DNA of 5,800 nucleotides, taken from positions 1-5,800 of the forward strand of contig JAKLLP010000151.1 in assembly GCA_023150055.1 (NCBI GenBank), given 5' to 3'. Both the position numbers and the translations under genes were made by a program. Shown one piece after another: positions 1-5,737 of this stretch; positions within the stretch are counted from its first letter, which is position 1, and every line of letters begins with the position of its first letter. The notes beneath the pieces are model-generated. The model was not told the DNA's origin, made no database searches, and saw nothing but the letters and a program-made list of their open reading frames with translations. This DNA comes from Gammaproteobacteria bacterium (GTDB lineage: Bacteria; Pseudomonadota; Gammaproteobacteria; Steroidobacterales; GCA-2729495).

Positions 1-1385
1 TGGCCGCCGTGCGCAGCGGGGGCATCCAGCGTGTCGAGTACTCGTCGGCCCGGCATGGCAGCCGACGCCATTTCGAGGCCCGCCTGGGGGCGATCCGCAC
101 CGGCGGCACCCTGCTCGTGCTGCGCGACGTGACCGAACTGAAGGATGCGGAGCTCGCCCTCCGCGAGAGCGAGGCCCGCTGGCAGTTTGCGCTCGATGGC
201 GCCGGCGACGGGGTGTGGGACTGGAGCAGCGCCACGGGCCGGGTGTTCCGCTCGAAGCGCTGGCTGACGATGCTGGGCTTCGAGCCCGGCGAGCTGCCGG
301 AGGACGTCGACGCGTGGGCGTCCCGCGTCCATCCGGAAGACCTCCCGGGGGCGCTGGCCGCCGAGGACGAACACCTGCGCGGCGTGTCGCCGAGCTATGT
401 GCGGGAGCTGCGGATGCGTTGCAAGGATGGGCGCTACAAGTGGATCCTGGCGCGGGGCCTGGTGGTCGAGCGCGACGCCGACGGCAATCCCCTGCGGATG
501 ATCGGCACCCAGACCGACATCGACGAGGCCAAGGCCCGCGAGGCCCAGATCCTCGACCACAACCTCAACCTGGCGACCCTCGTCGAAGCCCGCACCCACG
601 ACCTGCTGATGGCCAAGGAGGCGGCAGAGGCGGCCAACGAGGCCAAGTCGGTGTTCCTGGCCAACATGTCCCACGAACTGCGCACGCCGATGCACGGGGT
701 GCTCAGCTATGCCCGGCTCGGCGAGTCGCGGGTGGCCACCGCCGGCCATGAAAAGCTGCGGGGCTACTTCCAGCGCATCCTCGTCAGCGGCGACCGGCTG
801 ATGCTGCTCCTCAACGATCTTCTTGACCTGTCGAAATGCGAAGCCGGGCGGATGGTGCTTAACATGGGCGTGGTGCCGGTGAAGGCGCTCGTCCGCGAGG
901 TCCTCGGCGAGTTCGATGTCCTGCTCCAGTCCCGCCGGCAGCGGATCGAGTTCCGCATGGAGACCACCGTCTCGGCGTGCGTCGGGGACGGCGAGCGCCT
1001 CGGCCAGGTGGTGCGCAACCTGCTTGCCAATGCGGTGAAGTTCACCCCGGAGGGCAAGACGATCCATGTGCGCATCGCCGATGGCGTGACGGGCAGCGGG
1101 GGCGCAGCCCTGAGGCTGGTTGTATCTGATGAAGGGGTGGGAATCCCGCCCGACGAGCTGCAGTGCGTGTTCGACAAGTTCGTGCAGAGCTCCCGGACAC
1201 GCACCGGCGCCGGTGGAACCGGCCTCGGGCTGGCGATCTGCCGCGAGATCGTCGAGGCCCACGGAGGCCGTATCGAGGCCTGCAACAACCCGGCTGGCGG
1301 CGCCGAATTTACCGTGACATTACCCCTGGGCACATTGCCGGAGCACGGGCTCGCGATGCCCCAGGAAGAGGGAGAGGTTCAATGA
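1..1385 (+). CDS. PAS-domain sensor histidine kinase, 5' end cut by window edge
   Basis: The reading frame is open to the left edge. A GTG at position 9 lies inside a PAS domain, so it is not the true start and the gene begins upstream. Residues are numbered from that GTG. Residues 1-45 are the tail of a first PAS/PAC unit, ending in RDVTE. Residues 52-175 are a second PAS of the PAS_3 fold (GDGVWDW, RVHPEDL, CKDGRYKWI, GTQTDID). A helical linker spans about 176-212. HisKA follows with SHELRTP and phospho-acceptor His222. HATPase_c has the N box (RNLLANAVKF, Asn341), G1 (DEGVGIP), F box (VFDKFVQ) and G2 (GTGLGLAI). By family knowledge it autophosphorylates on His and passes phosphate to aspartate. 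The chain ends about 20 residues after the ATPase without a receiver or Hpt domain, so the receivers in the next two genes are the likely targets. No membrane segment is seen in this part. Its signal cannot be predicted. Confidence 0.95.
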   Translation, partial: AAVRSGGIQRVEYSSARHGSRRHFEARLGAIRTGGTLLVLRDVTELKDAELALRESEARWQFALDGAGDGVWDWSSATGRVFRSKRWLTMLGFEPGELPEDVDAWASRVHPEDLPGALAAEDEHLRGVSPSYVRELRMRCKDGRYKWILARGLVVERDADGNPLRMIGTQTDIDEAKAREAQILDHNLNLATLVEARTHDLLMAKEAAEAANEAKSVFLANMSHELRTPMHGVLSYARLGESRVATAGHEKLRGYFQRILVSGDRLMLLLNDLLDLSKCEAGRMVLNMGVVPVKALVREVLGEFDVLLQSRRQRIEFRMETTVSACVGDGERLGQVVRNLLANAVKFTPEGKTIHVRIADGVTGSGGAALRLVVSDEGVGIPPDELQCVFDKFVQSSRTRTGAGGTGLGLAICREIVEAHGGRIEACNNPAGGAEFTVTLPLGTLPEHGLAMPQEEGEVQ

Positions 1386-2287
1386 CCCAGGCAAGAATCC
1401 TCGTCGTGGACGACGAGCCGTTCAATCTCGACATCGTTTCCGAATATCTGGACGAGATGGATTTCGATCTGGTGATGGTCGAGTCCGGGGAGGCCGCATG
1501 GTATGCGCTCTGCGACACCGCGCGGCCGTTCGATCTCGTCCTGCTCGACCGCATGATGCCGGGCATGGACGGCATCATGCTGCTCAAGCGGATGAAGGCC
1601 GACGAGCGTCTCGCCGGCATCCCGGTGATCATGCAGACCGCGGCGACCTCGCCGGAGCAGATCCGCGAAGGCCTCGCCGCCGGGGCCTTCTACTACCTGA
1701 CCAAGCCCTTCGAGGGCGAGGCCCTGCTCACCATCATCCGCTCGGCCCTCGACGACATGCGTGTGCGCCGGGAGCTCACCGCCAACCTTGCCGACCACGC
1801 CCACGCGCTGGCCTGCCTCGGCGAGGGCGAGTTCGTCGTGCGCAGCCTCGACGACGCCCGCCGGCTGGCGTCCTTCGTCGCGCTGCTCGGGCCCCAGCCG
1901 GAGACGCTCGCGATGGGGCTCTCGGAGCTGCTGGTGAACGGCGTCGAGCATGGCAATCTGGGCATCGACTTCGCCGAGAAGAGCCGCCTGCGCGAGAGCG
2001 ATTGCTGGGAAGACGAGATCCGCCGCCGCCTGACCCTGCCCGAGTTCAAGGACCGGGCGGTGCGCATGCGGGTACGCAAGGACCCGACCCGCTGGGTCTT
2101 CGAGATCTCCGACGACGGGGAGGGCTTCGACTGGCGGCGCTTCCTCGACTTCGATCCGGAGCGCGCCTTTGCGCCCAACGGGCGCGGCATCGCCCTGTCA
2201 CGCCAGCTGTCGTTTTCGAGCCTCACCTACATCCCGCCGGGCAACCGGGTGGTGGTGACGGTGCCGCGCGAGCAGACATCCGAATGA
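1382..2287 (+). CDS. Response regulator: receiver fused to RsbW-like HATPase_c_2 domain
   Basis: This 301-residue protein starts at an ATG that overlaps the previous stop (ATGA), with GGGAGAGG at 1370-1377 as Shine-Dalgarno. The open frame extends further upstream, but the overlap, the SD and the receiver's beginning (MTQARILVVDDEP) fix the start. Residues 5-122 form the receiver: acidic pair Asp10/Asp11, phospho-acceptor Asp56 (LLDRMMPGMDG), Thr86 and Lys108 (LTKPF). Residues 150-296 form a GHKL ATPase of the anti-sigma/serine-kinase class: N box ELLVNGVEHGN (Glu182, Asn186), G1 DDGEGFD (244-250), G2 GRGIALSRQLS (267-277). Between N box and G1 lies an extended charged, helical stretch (about 193-235) absent from short RsbW proteins. 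There is no HisKA, so it is not a histidine kinase. It probably binds or phosphorylates a STAS antagonist, or sequesters a sigma factor or other partner, under receiver control. The substrate is not in the window. Confidence 0.93.
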   Translation: MTQARILVVDDEPFNLDIVSEYLDEMDFDLVMVESGEAAWYALCDTARPFDLVLLDRMMPGMDGIMLLKRMKADERLAGIPVIMQTAATSPEQIREGLAAGAFYYLTKPFEGEALLTIIRSALDDMRVRRELTANLADHAHALACLGEGEFVVRSLDDARRLASFVALLGPQPETLAMGLSELLVNGVEHGNLGIDFAEKSRLRESDCWEDEIRRRLTLPEFKDRAVRMRVRKDPTRWVFEISDDGEGFDWRRFLDFDPERAFAPNGRGIALSRQLSFSSLTYIPPGNRVVVTVPREQTSE

Positions 2288-2362
2288 GTCATCCGTTGGC
2301 GCTGACGACATCCGGCCCTGGGCCCGTCATGTTCGTTCCGCCGGCCAAGTCAGAGAACATCG

Positions 2363-3919
2363 ATGCTTGAAAACACGCTCCGGGTGCTCGTCGCCGACGA
2401 CATTGCATCCAACCGAACCATCGTGGGTGCCTTCCTGGCCCACCTCAATTGCACGCCGCTGTATGCGGCGGACGGCCAGGAGGCGGTGGATATCTTCCGC
2501 CGCGAGTCGCCCGACGTCGTGCTGATGGACCTCATGATGCCGCGCATGGACGGCTTCGAGGCGATCAGGCAGATCCGTGCGATGGAGGACGAGCGCTGGG
2601 TGCCGATCATCATCGTCTCGGCCCTCAGCGGCGAGGGCGACATCGTCCAGGGGCTGGAGATCGGTGCCGACGATTACCTCGCCAAGCCGCTGTCCTTCCC
2701 GGTGTTCGCCGCACGCTTCAAGGCCCTGCGCCGCCTGCTCGACATGCAGCGACGCCTGTCGGGCTCCCTCGAGCAGGTGCGCGCGGTGGCCAACGGCGTG
2801 ATCGACGGCATCATCTCGGCCGAGGAGGACGGCACCATCCTGTCGGTGAACCGCTCGGCCTGCCGCATCTTCGGCTACACCGCCGCCGAGATGGTCGGCC
2901 GCAACCTCCGCATCCTGATGCCCGAGCCGCACCGCAGCGCCCATGACGACTATCTCACCCGCTACGTCGAGTCCGGCGAGAAGCGTGTCGTGGGGCAGAT
3001 CGTCGAGGTGAGCGGCGTGCGCAAGGACGGCAGCGTGTTTCCCCTCGAGCTGGGCGTCTCCGACATCTGCCTGCCCAACCGTCGCATGTTCATCGGCGTC
3101 GTGCGCGACGTCTCGGAGGCCCGCCGGATCCAGCGCCAGCTGGCCGAGGATGCGGCCCGCCTGCAGCAGTACCACGACGAATCCGTGCGCGAGCAGGAGC
3201 TCGCGATGGCGATCATGGAGCGCCAGGTCCGCAGCGACTGGCTGCGTGACAGCGCCGTCGAGTACGCCGTGATGCCGGCCCGCAACTTCTCCGGCGACGT
3301 GGTGGCGGTGGCCCGCTCGCCGGGCGATGCACTGTATGCCATGCTTGCCGACGCCACCGGCCACGGCCTGGCGGCGGCGATCAGCGTGCTGCCGGTGCTC
3401 GGGGCTTTCTATCGCGGCGCTGCGGCCAACCTCCCGGTGTCTGCCCTCGCGGCGGACCTCAATTCGATGCTCTGCGGCCTGTTGCCGCCGGGGCGCTTCG
3501 TGGCGGCTGCGCTGGTGCGCCTGGAGGTTGGCAGCAAGCGCGGGCAGATCTGGGTCGGCGGGGTGCCGGACGTGCTCCGCGTGGACGACGAAGGGCGCGT
3601 CGTGCAGCGTTTCGTGTCGTCACAGCTGCCCCTCGGCATCCTGCCGTCGTCGGAGATCGTGCCCCGCCACGAGGAGCTCACCTGGGATGCCCCGTGCCAG
3701 ATCATGTTGTGTTCCGACGGGCTCACCGAGGCCGAGAACGCCAGCGGCGAGCCCTTCGGCCGGGCGGGTCTGGAGCAGGCCCTGCGGGGCAGCCCCCGGG
3801 GCGGACGGGTGAATTGCCTGCGTCAGGCGCTCACCCGGCACCTCGGGCGCCAGCCCGCCGGGGACGACGTGTCGGTGCTGGTCCTCGACTGCGCGCCGAA
3901 GGACGCCCGCGGGGGCTAG
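2363..3919 (+). CDS. Response regulator: receiver-PAS-SpoIIE/RsbU-type PP2C phosphatase
   Basis: The protein has 518 residues. ATG 2363 is the first plausible start after an in-frame stop upstream; the SD is weak (GAGA near 2352). Residues 6-125 are a receiver: Asp12/Asp13, phospho-acceptor Asp56 (LMDLMMPRMDG), Ser86, Lys108 (AKPL). Residues about 141-255 are a PAS with strong FixL character (RIFGYTAAEMVGRNL, LMPEPHR, RKDGSVFPLEL); His194 and Arg200 align with the FixL haem-ligand His and its nearby Arg. A charged helical linker (252-296) leads to a SpoIIE-type PP2C domain (about 298-512) with metal-site motifs NFSGD (Asp312), DATGHG (Asp330), CSDGLTEAENASG (Asp452) and GDDVSV (Asp501/Asp502). 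By family knowledge such enzymes remove phosphate from Ser/Thr of STAS proteins, opposing RsbW-type kinases, which fits the gene 75 bp upstream. The substrate, and haem binding by the PAS, are inferences. All catalytic aspartates seem intact. Confidence 0.94.
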   Translation: MLENTLRVLVADDIASNRTIVGAFLAHLNCTPLYAADGQEAVDIFRRESPDVVLMDLMMPRMDGFEAIRQIRAMEDERWVPIIIVSALSGEGDIVQGLEIGADDYLAKPLSFPVFAARFKALRRLLDMQRRLSGSLEQVRAVANGVIDGIISAEEDGTILSVNRSACRIFGYTAAEMVGRNLRILMPEPHRSAHDDYLTRYVESGEKRVVGQIVEVSGVRKDGSVFPLELGVSDICLPNRRMFIGVVRDVSEARRIQRQLAEDAARLQQYHDESVREQELAMAIMERQVRSDWLRDSAVEYAVMPARNFSGDVVAVARSPGDALYAMLADATGHGLAAAISVLPVLGAFYRGAAANLPVSALAADLNSMLCGLLPPGRFVAAALVRLEVGSKRGQIWVGGVPDVLRVDDEGRVVQRFVSSQLPLGILPSSEIVPRHEELTWDAPCQIMLCSDGLTEAENASGEPFGRAGLEQALRGSPRGGRVNCLRQALTRHLGRQPAGDDVSVLVLDCAPKDARGG

Positions 3920-4022
3920 CTTCCTGTCGCGGGTGCGTGCTCGTCCAGGGGCTCGTGCTCGCGGGTTTTTCCTTACGGTTCAGGCGCTTGAAGATCGGTG
4001 GCCTGTTTTCCTCGCGCTCGGG

Positions 4023-4069
4023 CGATAATGCGCTTTCAGGCATTCTGCTGGAGGGTGTGCGCATTGTCG
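4023..4069. repeat. 11-bp imperfect inverted repeat upstream of the PP2C gene
   Basis: CGATAATGCGC (4023-4033) and GCGCATTGTCG (4059-4069) are reverse complements at 10 of 11 positions, separated by 25 bases. The left arm contains GATAAT (4024-4029), which resembles a sigma70 -10 box but has no acceptable -35 at 16-18 bp. The right arm overlaps the ascending arm and loop of the terminator-like hairpin at 4047-4082, so in RNA the two structures could not form together. It could be an operator, an antiterminator arm, or chance. Confidence 0.4.
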
Positions 4070-4093
4070 GCACGCCCCCGGCTTTGTTTTTTT
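4047..4093 (+). terminator. Probable intrinsic terminator before the PP2C gene
   Basis: The ascending arm GCTGG (4047-4051), a bulged A (4052) and GGGTGTGC (4053-4060) pair with GCACGCCC (4070-4077) and CCGGC (4078-4082). This gives 13 base pairs with two G-T wobbles and a 9-base loop. It is followed at once by TTTGTTTTTTT (4083-4093). There is no matching A-tract on the left side, so it works only rightward. It would end the histidine kinase/receiver/phosphatase operon 128 bases or more after the last stop. It sits just before the next gene's SD (4114-4120), so it may instead act as a leader attenuator. Confidence 0.62.
4068..4083 (+). promoter_or_regulatory. Weak sigma54-like -24/-12 match
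   Basis: Against TGGCACG-N4-TTGC(A/T), the sequence has CGGCACG, CCCC, then CGGCT: the -24 GG and -12 GC are present with exact spacing, but all three T positions mismatch. A start at about 4094 would fall right after the T-tract and 32 bases before the GTG. The same bases are the descending arm of the terminator hairpin, which is the simpler explanation. No enhancer site is evident. Confidence 0.2.
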
Positions 4094-4125
4094 GGCCAGA
4101 GGGTCTTGGGTACGGAGGGGGGCAA

Positions 4126-4887
4126 GTGGGGCTCTGGCGGATGGCGACGGAAACTCATGTAGGGCAGGTGCGGGGGCGTAACGAGGACTGCGTCTTTTGT
4201 GACGAGGCGCTCGGGATTGCCATCGTGGCCGACGGCATGGGTGGGCACGCAGGTGGCCACGTGGCTGCACGCCTGGCGGTCGACGCCTGGGTTGCACACC
4301 TCCGGGCCCGTGTGGCAGAGGGCGAGATCCGCGAACGCGACGTGCAGGTCGCGGTGGCCGAGGCCAACAGGGCGGTGTTCTCGATGGCGTCCAGCGATCC
4401 GGGCCTGCGCAGCATGGGGACGACGCTGGTGGCGGTCTGCCTCCGGGCGGACGGCACGCTGCTGACCTGCCACGTAGGAGATTCGCGGATCTACCGCTGG
4501 CGGGACGAGGTGCTGACTTGCCTGACCCGTGATCACAGCGTATTGCGGGAGCAATGCGACGCGGGCATGATTAGCTCCCCGTCCCGGGCGGGGGCGGCCC
4601 TGCGTGGCCTGCTCACGCGGGCGGTGGGGGTGGCCGCGACGGTTGTTCCGGACCTGACCGTTTCCGGGATCCACGAGGGGGATGTTTACCTCTTGTGCTC
4701 GGACGGTCTCACGGAGATGCTGCCGGACGCCGAGATCGCCGAAGTGCTCGGAGCGCTTGGGGCAAACCCCCGGCTGGCGGCCGAACATCTGGTTGATCTG
4801 GCCAATGATCGGGGCGGCGTGGATAATATCTCGGTTGTCATCGTGTCGTCCTGCACCTCGGGGCGGCTTGGCGCTGAGCTTGGTTAA
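4126..4887 (+). CDS. Stp/PrpC-type PP2C Ser/Thr protein phosphatase
   Basis: A 253-residue, single-domain, soluble PPM phosphatase, typical in length for bacterial Stp1/PrpC. I chose GTG 4126 because GGAGGGG (4114-4120) lies 5 bases before it and the extra residues (MGLWR) complete the first beta strand before THVGQVR; ATG 4141 is the alternative with a poorer SD. Motifs in order: RGRNED (16-21), VADGMGGHAGG (34-44), SMGTTL (96-101), CHVGDSRIYRWR (115-126), TRDHSV (134-139), LLTRAVG (162-168), CSDGLTEML (191-199), GGVDNISVV (230-238). The metal-binding residues Asp21, Asp36/Gly37, Asp193 and Asp233 all appear present. By family knowledge it removes phosphate from Ser/Thr of proteins phosphorylated by a Hanks-type kinase. 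The FHA gene 24 bases downstream fits that circuit; the kinase itself is not in the window. It belongs to a different PPM subfamily from the SpoIIE-type enzyme upstream. Confidence 0.93.
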   Translation: MGLWRMATETHVGQVRGRNEDCVFCDEALGIAIVADGMGGHAGGHVAARLAVDAWVAHLRARVAEGEIRERDVQVAVAEANRAVFSMASSDPGLRSMGTTLVAVCLRADGTLLTCHVGDSRIYRWRDEVLTCLTRDHSVLREQCDAGMISSPSRAGAALRGLLTRAVGVAATVVPDLTVSGIHEGDVYLLCSDGLTEMLPDAEIAEVLGALGANPRLAAEHLVDLANDRGGVDNISVVIVSSCTSGRLGAELG

Positions 4888-4911
4888 GGCTGGTTTCAGA
4901 TAGGAATTGCG

Positions 4912-5583
4912 ATGCCCAGGTTGATTTTGAGCATGGACGGTTTGGTGCTTAAGGAGATGGTTCTCGAAAAAGAGCGTACGACCATCGGGCGCAAGCCGCA
5001 CAACGATATCCAGATCGACAATCTGGCTATCAGTGGTGACCATGCGGCGATCGTCACGATTCTGAACGACGCCTTCCTCGAGGACATGAACAGCACGAAC
5101 GGCACCTATGTAAACGGGCAACCGGTCAAGAAGCATGTCCTGCAGAGCAACGACGTCATCGAGCTGGGCAAGTATCGCCTGAAGTACATCGCCGACGGTG
5201 GCGCGCCGGTTGCCGCCGACCAGGACGTGTCCTTCTCCCAGGTGTCCGACACCGACAGCGGGCGCCAGGCTGCCCCGGCCCCGGAGGCGCCGCCTGCCGC
5301 GCCGCCGGCCGGTGCGGTCGGCATGATCCAGATCCTCAGTGGTACCCACGCAGGGCGCACGCTGGAGCTGTCGAAGTCGCTCACCACGCTGGGCAAGCCC
5401 GGCACCCAGGTGGCGGTGATCACGCGGCGGCCCCATGGATACTTCATCACGCACGTGGAAGGTACGGTCTTTCCGGTGTTGAACGGACGTTCGCTGGATG
5501 CCCAGGCCCATCGGCTCAACGATAACGATATTATCGAGATCGCCGGAGTGAAAATGGAATTCTTCTCGCAAGCCCGGGCCTGA
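4912..5583 (+). CDS. FHA-domain phosphopeptide-binding protein with a second, degenerate FHA-like domain
   Basis: The protein has 223 residues and starts at an ATG with AGGA at 4902-4905; it begins 24 bases after the phosphatase stop, so the two are probably co-transcribed. Residues 1-93 form a canonical FHA domain: TIGRKPHNDIQID (Arg27), SGDH (Ser41, His44), NSTNGTYVNG (60-69), then LQSNDVIELG. These are the usual phosphothreonine-contacting positions. Residues about 94-137 are a Pro/Ala-rich flexible linker. Residues 138-218 repeat the pattern in worn form: GRTLEL, LTTLGKPG, a NG turn at 191-192 (VLNGRSL), and LNDNDIIEIAGVKMEF. The usual Arg is Lys162 and the S-x-x-H motif is gone, so this half probably does not bind phosphothreonine. 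There is no signal peptide or membrane helix. It is probably an adaptor for a Ser/Thr kinase/phosphatase pair; its partner is unknown. Confidence 0.92.
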   Translation: MPRLILSMDGLVLKEMVLEKERTTIGRKPHNDIQIDNLAISGDHAAIVTILNDAFLEDMNSTNGTYVNGQPVKKHVLQSNDVIELGKYRLKYIADGGAPVAADQDVSFSQVSDTDSGRQAAPAPEAPPAAPPAGAVGMIQILSGTHAGRTLELSKSLTTLGKPGTQVAVITRRPHGYFITHVEGTVFPVLNGRSLDAQAHRLNDNDIIEIAGVKMEFFSQARA

Positions 5584-5737
5584 TTCGCGTGAGAGGTCCG
5601 GATTGCCGGCGAAGCGTGAAATTTGTGGTGTCTGGCCTCGCCGGCGAGTCGTATTCTGACGCGCTGGCTTTTGATTGTTTTCTGGTGCTTGGGCGTGCAG
5701 TCCGGTCGCCACGCTTGCAGAATTCCATGAGAAGAAA
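5584..5737. other. Intergenic gap between the FHA gene and the partial hydrolase gene
   Basis: These 154 bases hold a GC-rich inverted repeat (5603-5647) and a T-rich stretch (5666-5685). I see no acceptable sigma70 promoter pair: TTGATT at 5671 and TATTCT at 5652 both lack partners at proper spacing. No gene is supported. A four-codon frame (ATG 5727 to TGA 5741) overlaps the next start and is probably meaningless. Confidence 0.6.
5603..5647. repeat. GC-rich inverted repeat after the FHA gene
   Basis: GCCGGCGA (5605-5612) is the exact reverse complement of TCGCCGGC (5638-5645). A T-G and a T-A pair extend the stem to 10, with a 25-base loop. The right arm lies within a perfect 12-base palindrome, CTCGCCGGCGAG (5637-5648). 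No T-run follows, so a classic intrinsic terminator is not supported. A protein-binding site, an mRNA 3' stem or chance are all possible. Confidence 0.35.

Larger units (their letters stand above)
3920..4125. other. Intergenic region between the two signalling clusters
   Basis: No convincing gene is seen in these 206 bases. The frame of the downstream phosphatase stays open through it, but the encoded residues match nothing and the phosphatase domain begins at about 4126. The left part holds repeated TCGCGGGT (3927-3934 and 3959-3966). The right part holds an imperfect inverted repeat, a hairpin with a T-tract, and a sigma54-like match, listed separately. The bases are visibly richer in T than the flanking genes, as expected for non-coding DNA in a GC-rich genome. 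Confidence 0.8.

Noticed and set aside
1163..1381. Upstream extension of the receiver-ATPase gene
   Set aside because: The extra residues lie over the histidine kinase ATPase domain in another frame and are Arg-rich; the SD and ATGA overlap at 1382 define the start.
1498..2370. 290-codon alternative + frame overlapping the receiver-ATPase gene
   Set aside because: Arg/Ala/Pro-rich product typical of a shifted frame in GC-rich DNA; the overlapped frame encodes conserved receiver and ATPase motifs. Only its last 28 codons are noted as a possible coupling frame.
2327..3364. 345-codon open frame on the - strand inside the receiver-PAS-PP2C gene
   Set aside because: His/Ala/Gly-rich shadow frame opposite a gene with clear receiver, PAS and PP2C motifs; no recognisable domain of its own.
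3904..3970. Possible terminator at the end of the receiver-PAS-PP2C gene (CCCGCG at 3906-3911 pairing with CGCGGG at 3928 or 3960, the latter followed by TTTTT)
   Set aside because: The nearer pairing has no T-run after it, and the one next to TTTTT needs a 48-base loop. The 4047-4093 hairpin is far better.
3988..4029. Sigma70 promoter from TTGAAG (3988) and GATAAT (4024)
   Set aside because: The spacing is 30 bp, and no -35-like hexamer lies 16-18 bp before GATAAT.
3694..4125. N-terminal extension of the Stp-type phosphatase through the intergenic region
   Set aside because: It would overlap the SpoIIE-type gene, the residues are not domain-like, and the phosphatase fold begins at the GTG with a strong SD.
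5683..5699. Sigma54-like TGGTGCT...TGCA before the hydrolase gene
   Set aside because: The GG-to-GC spacing is one base too long, which sigma54 promoters do not tolerate well, and the -24 element is poor.
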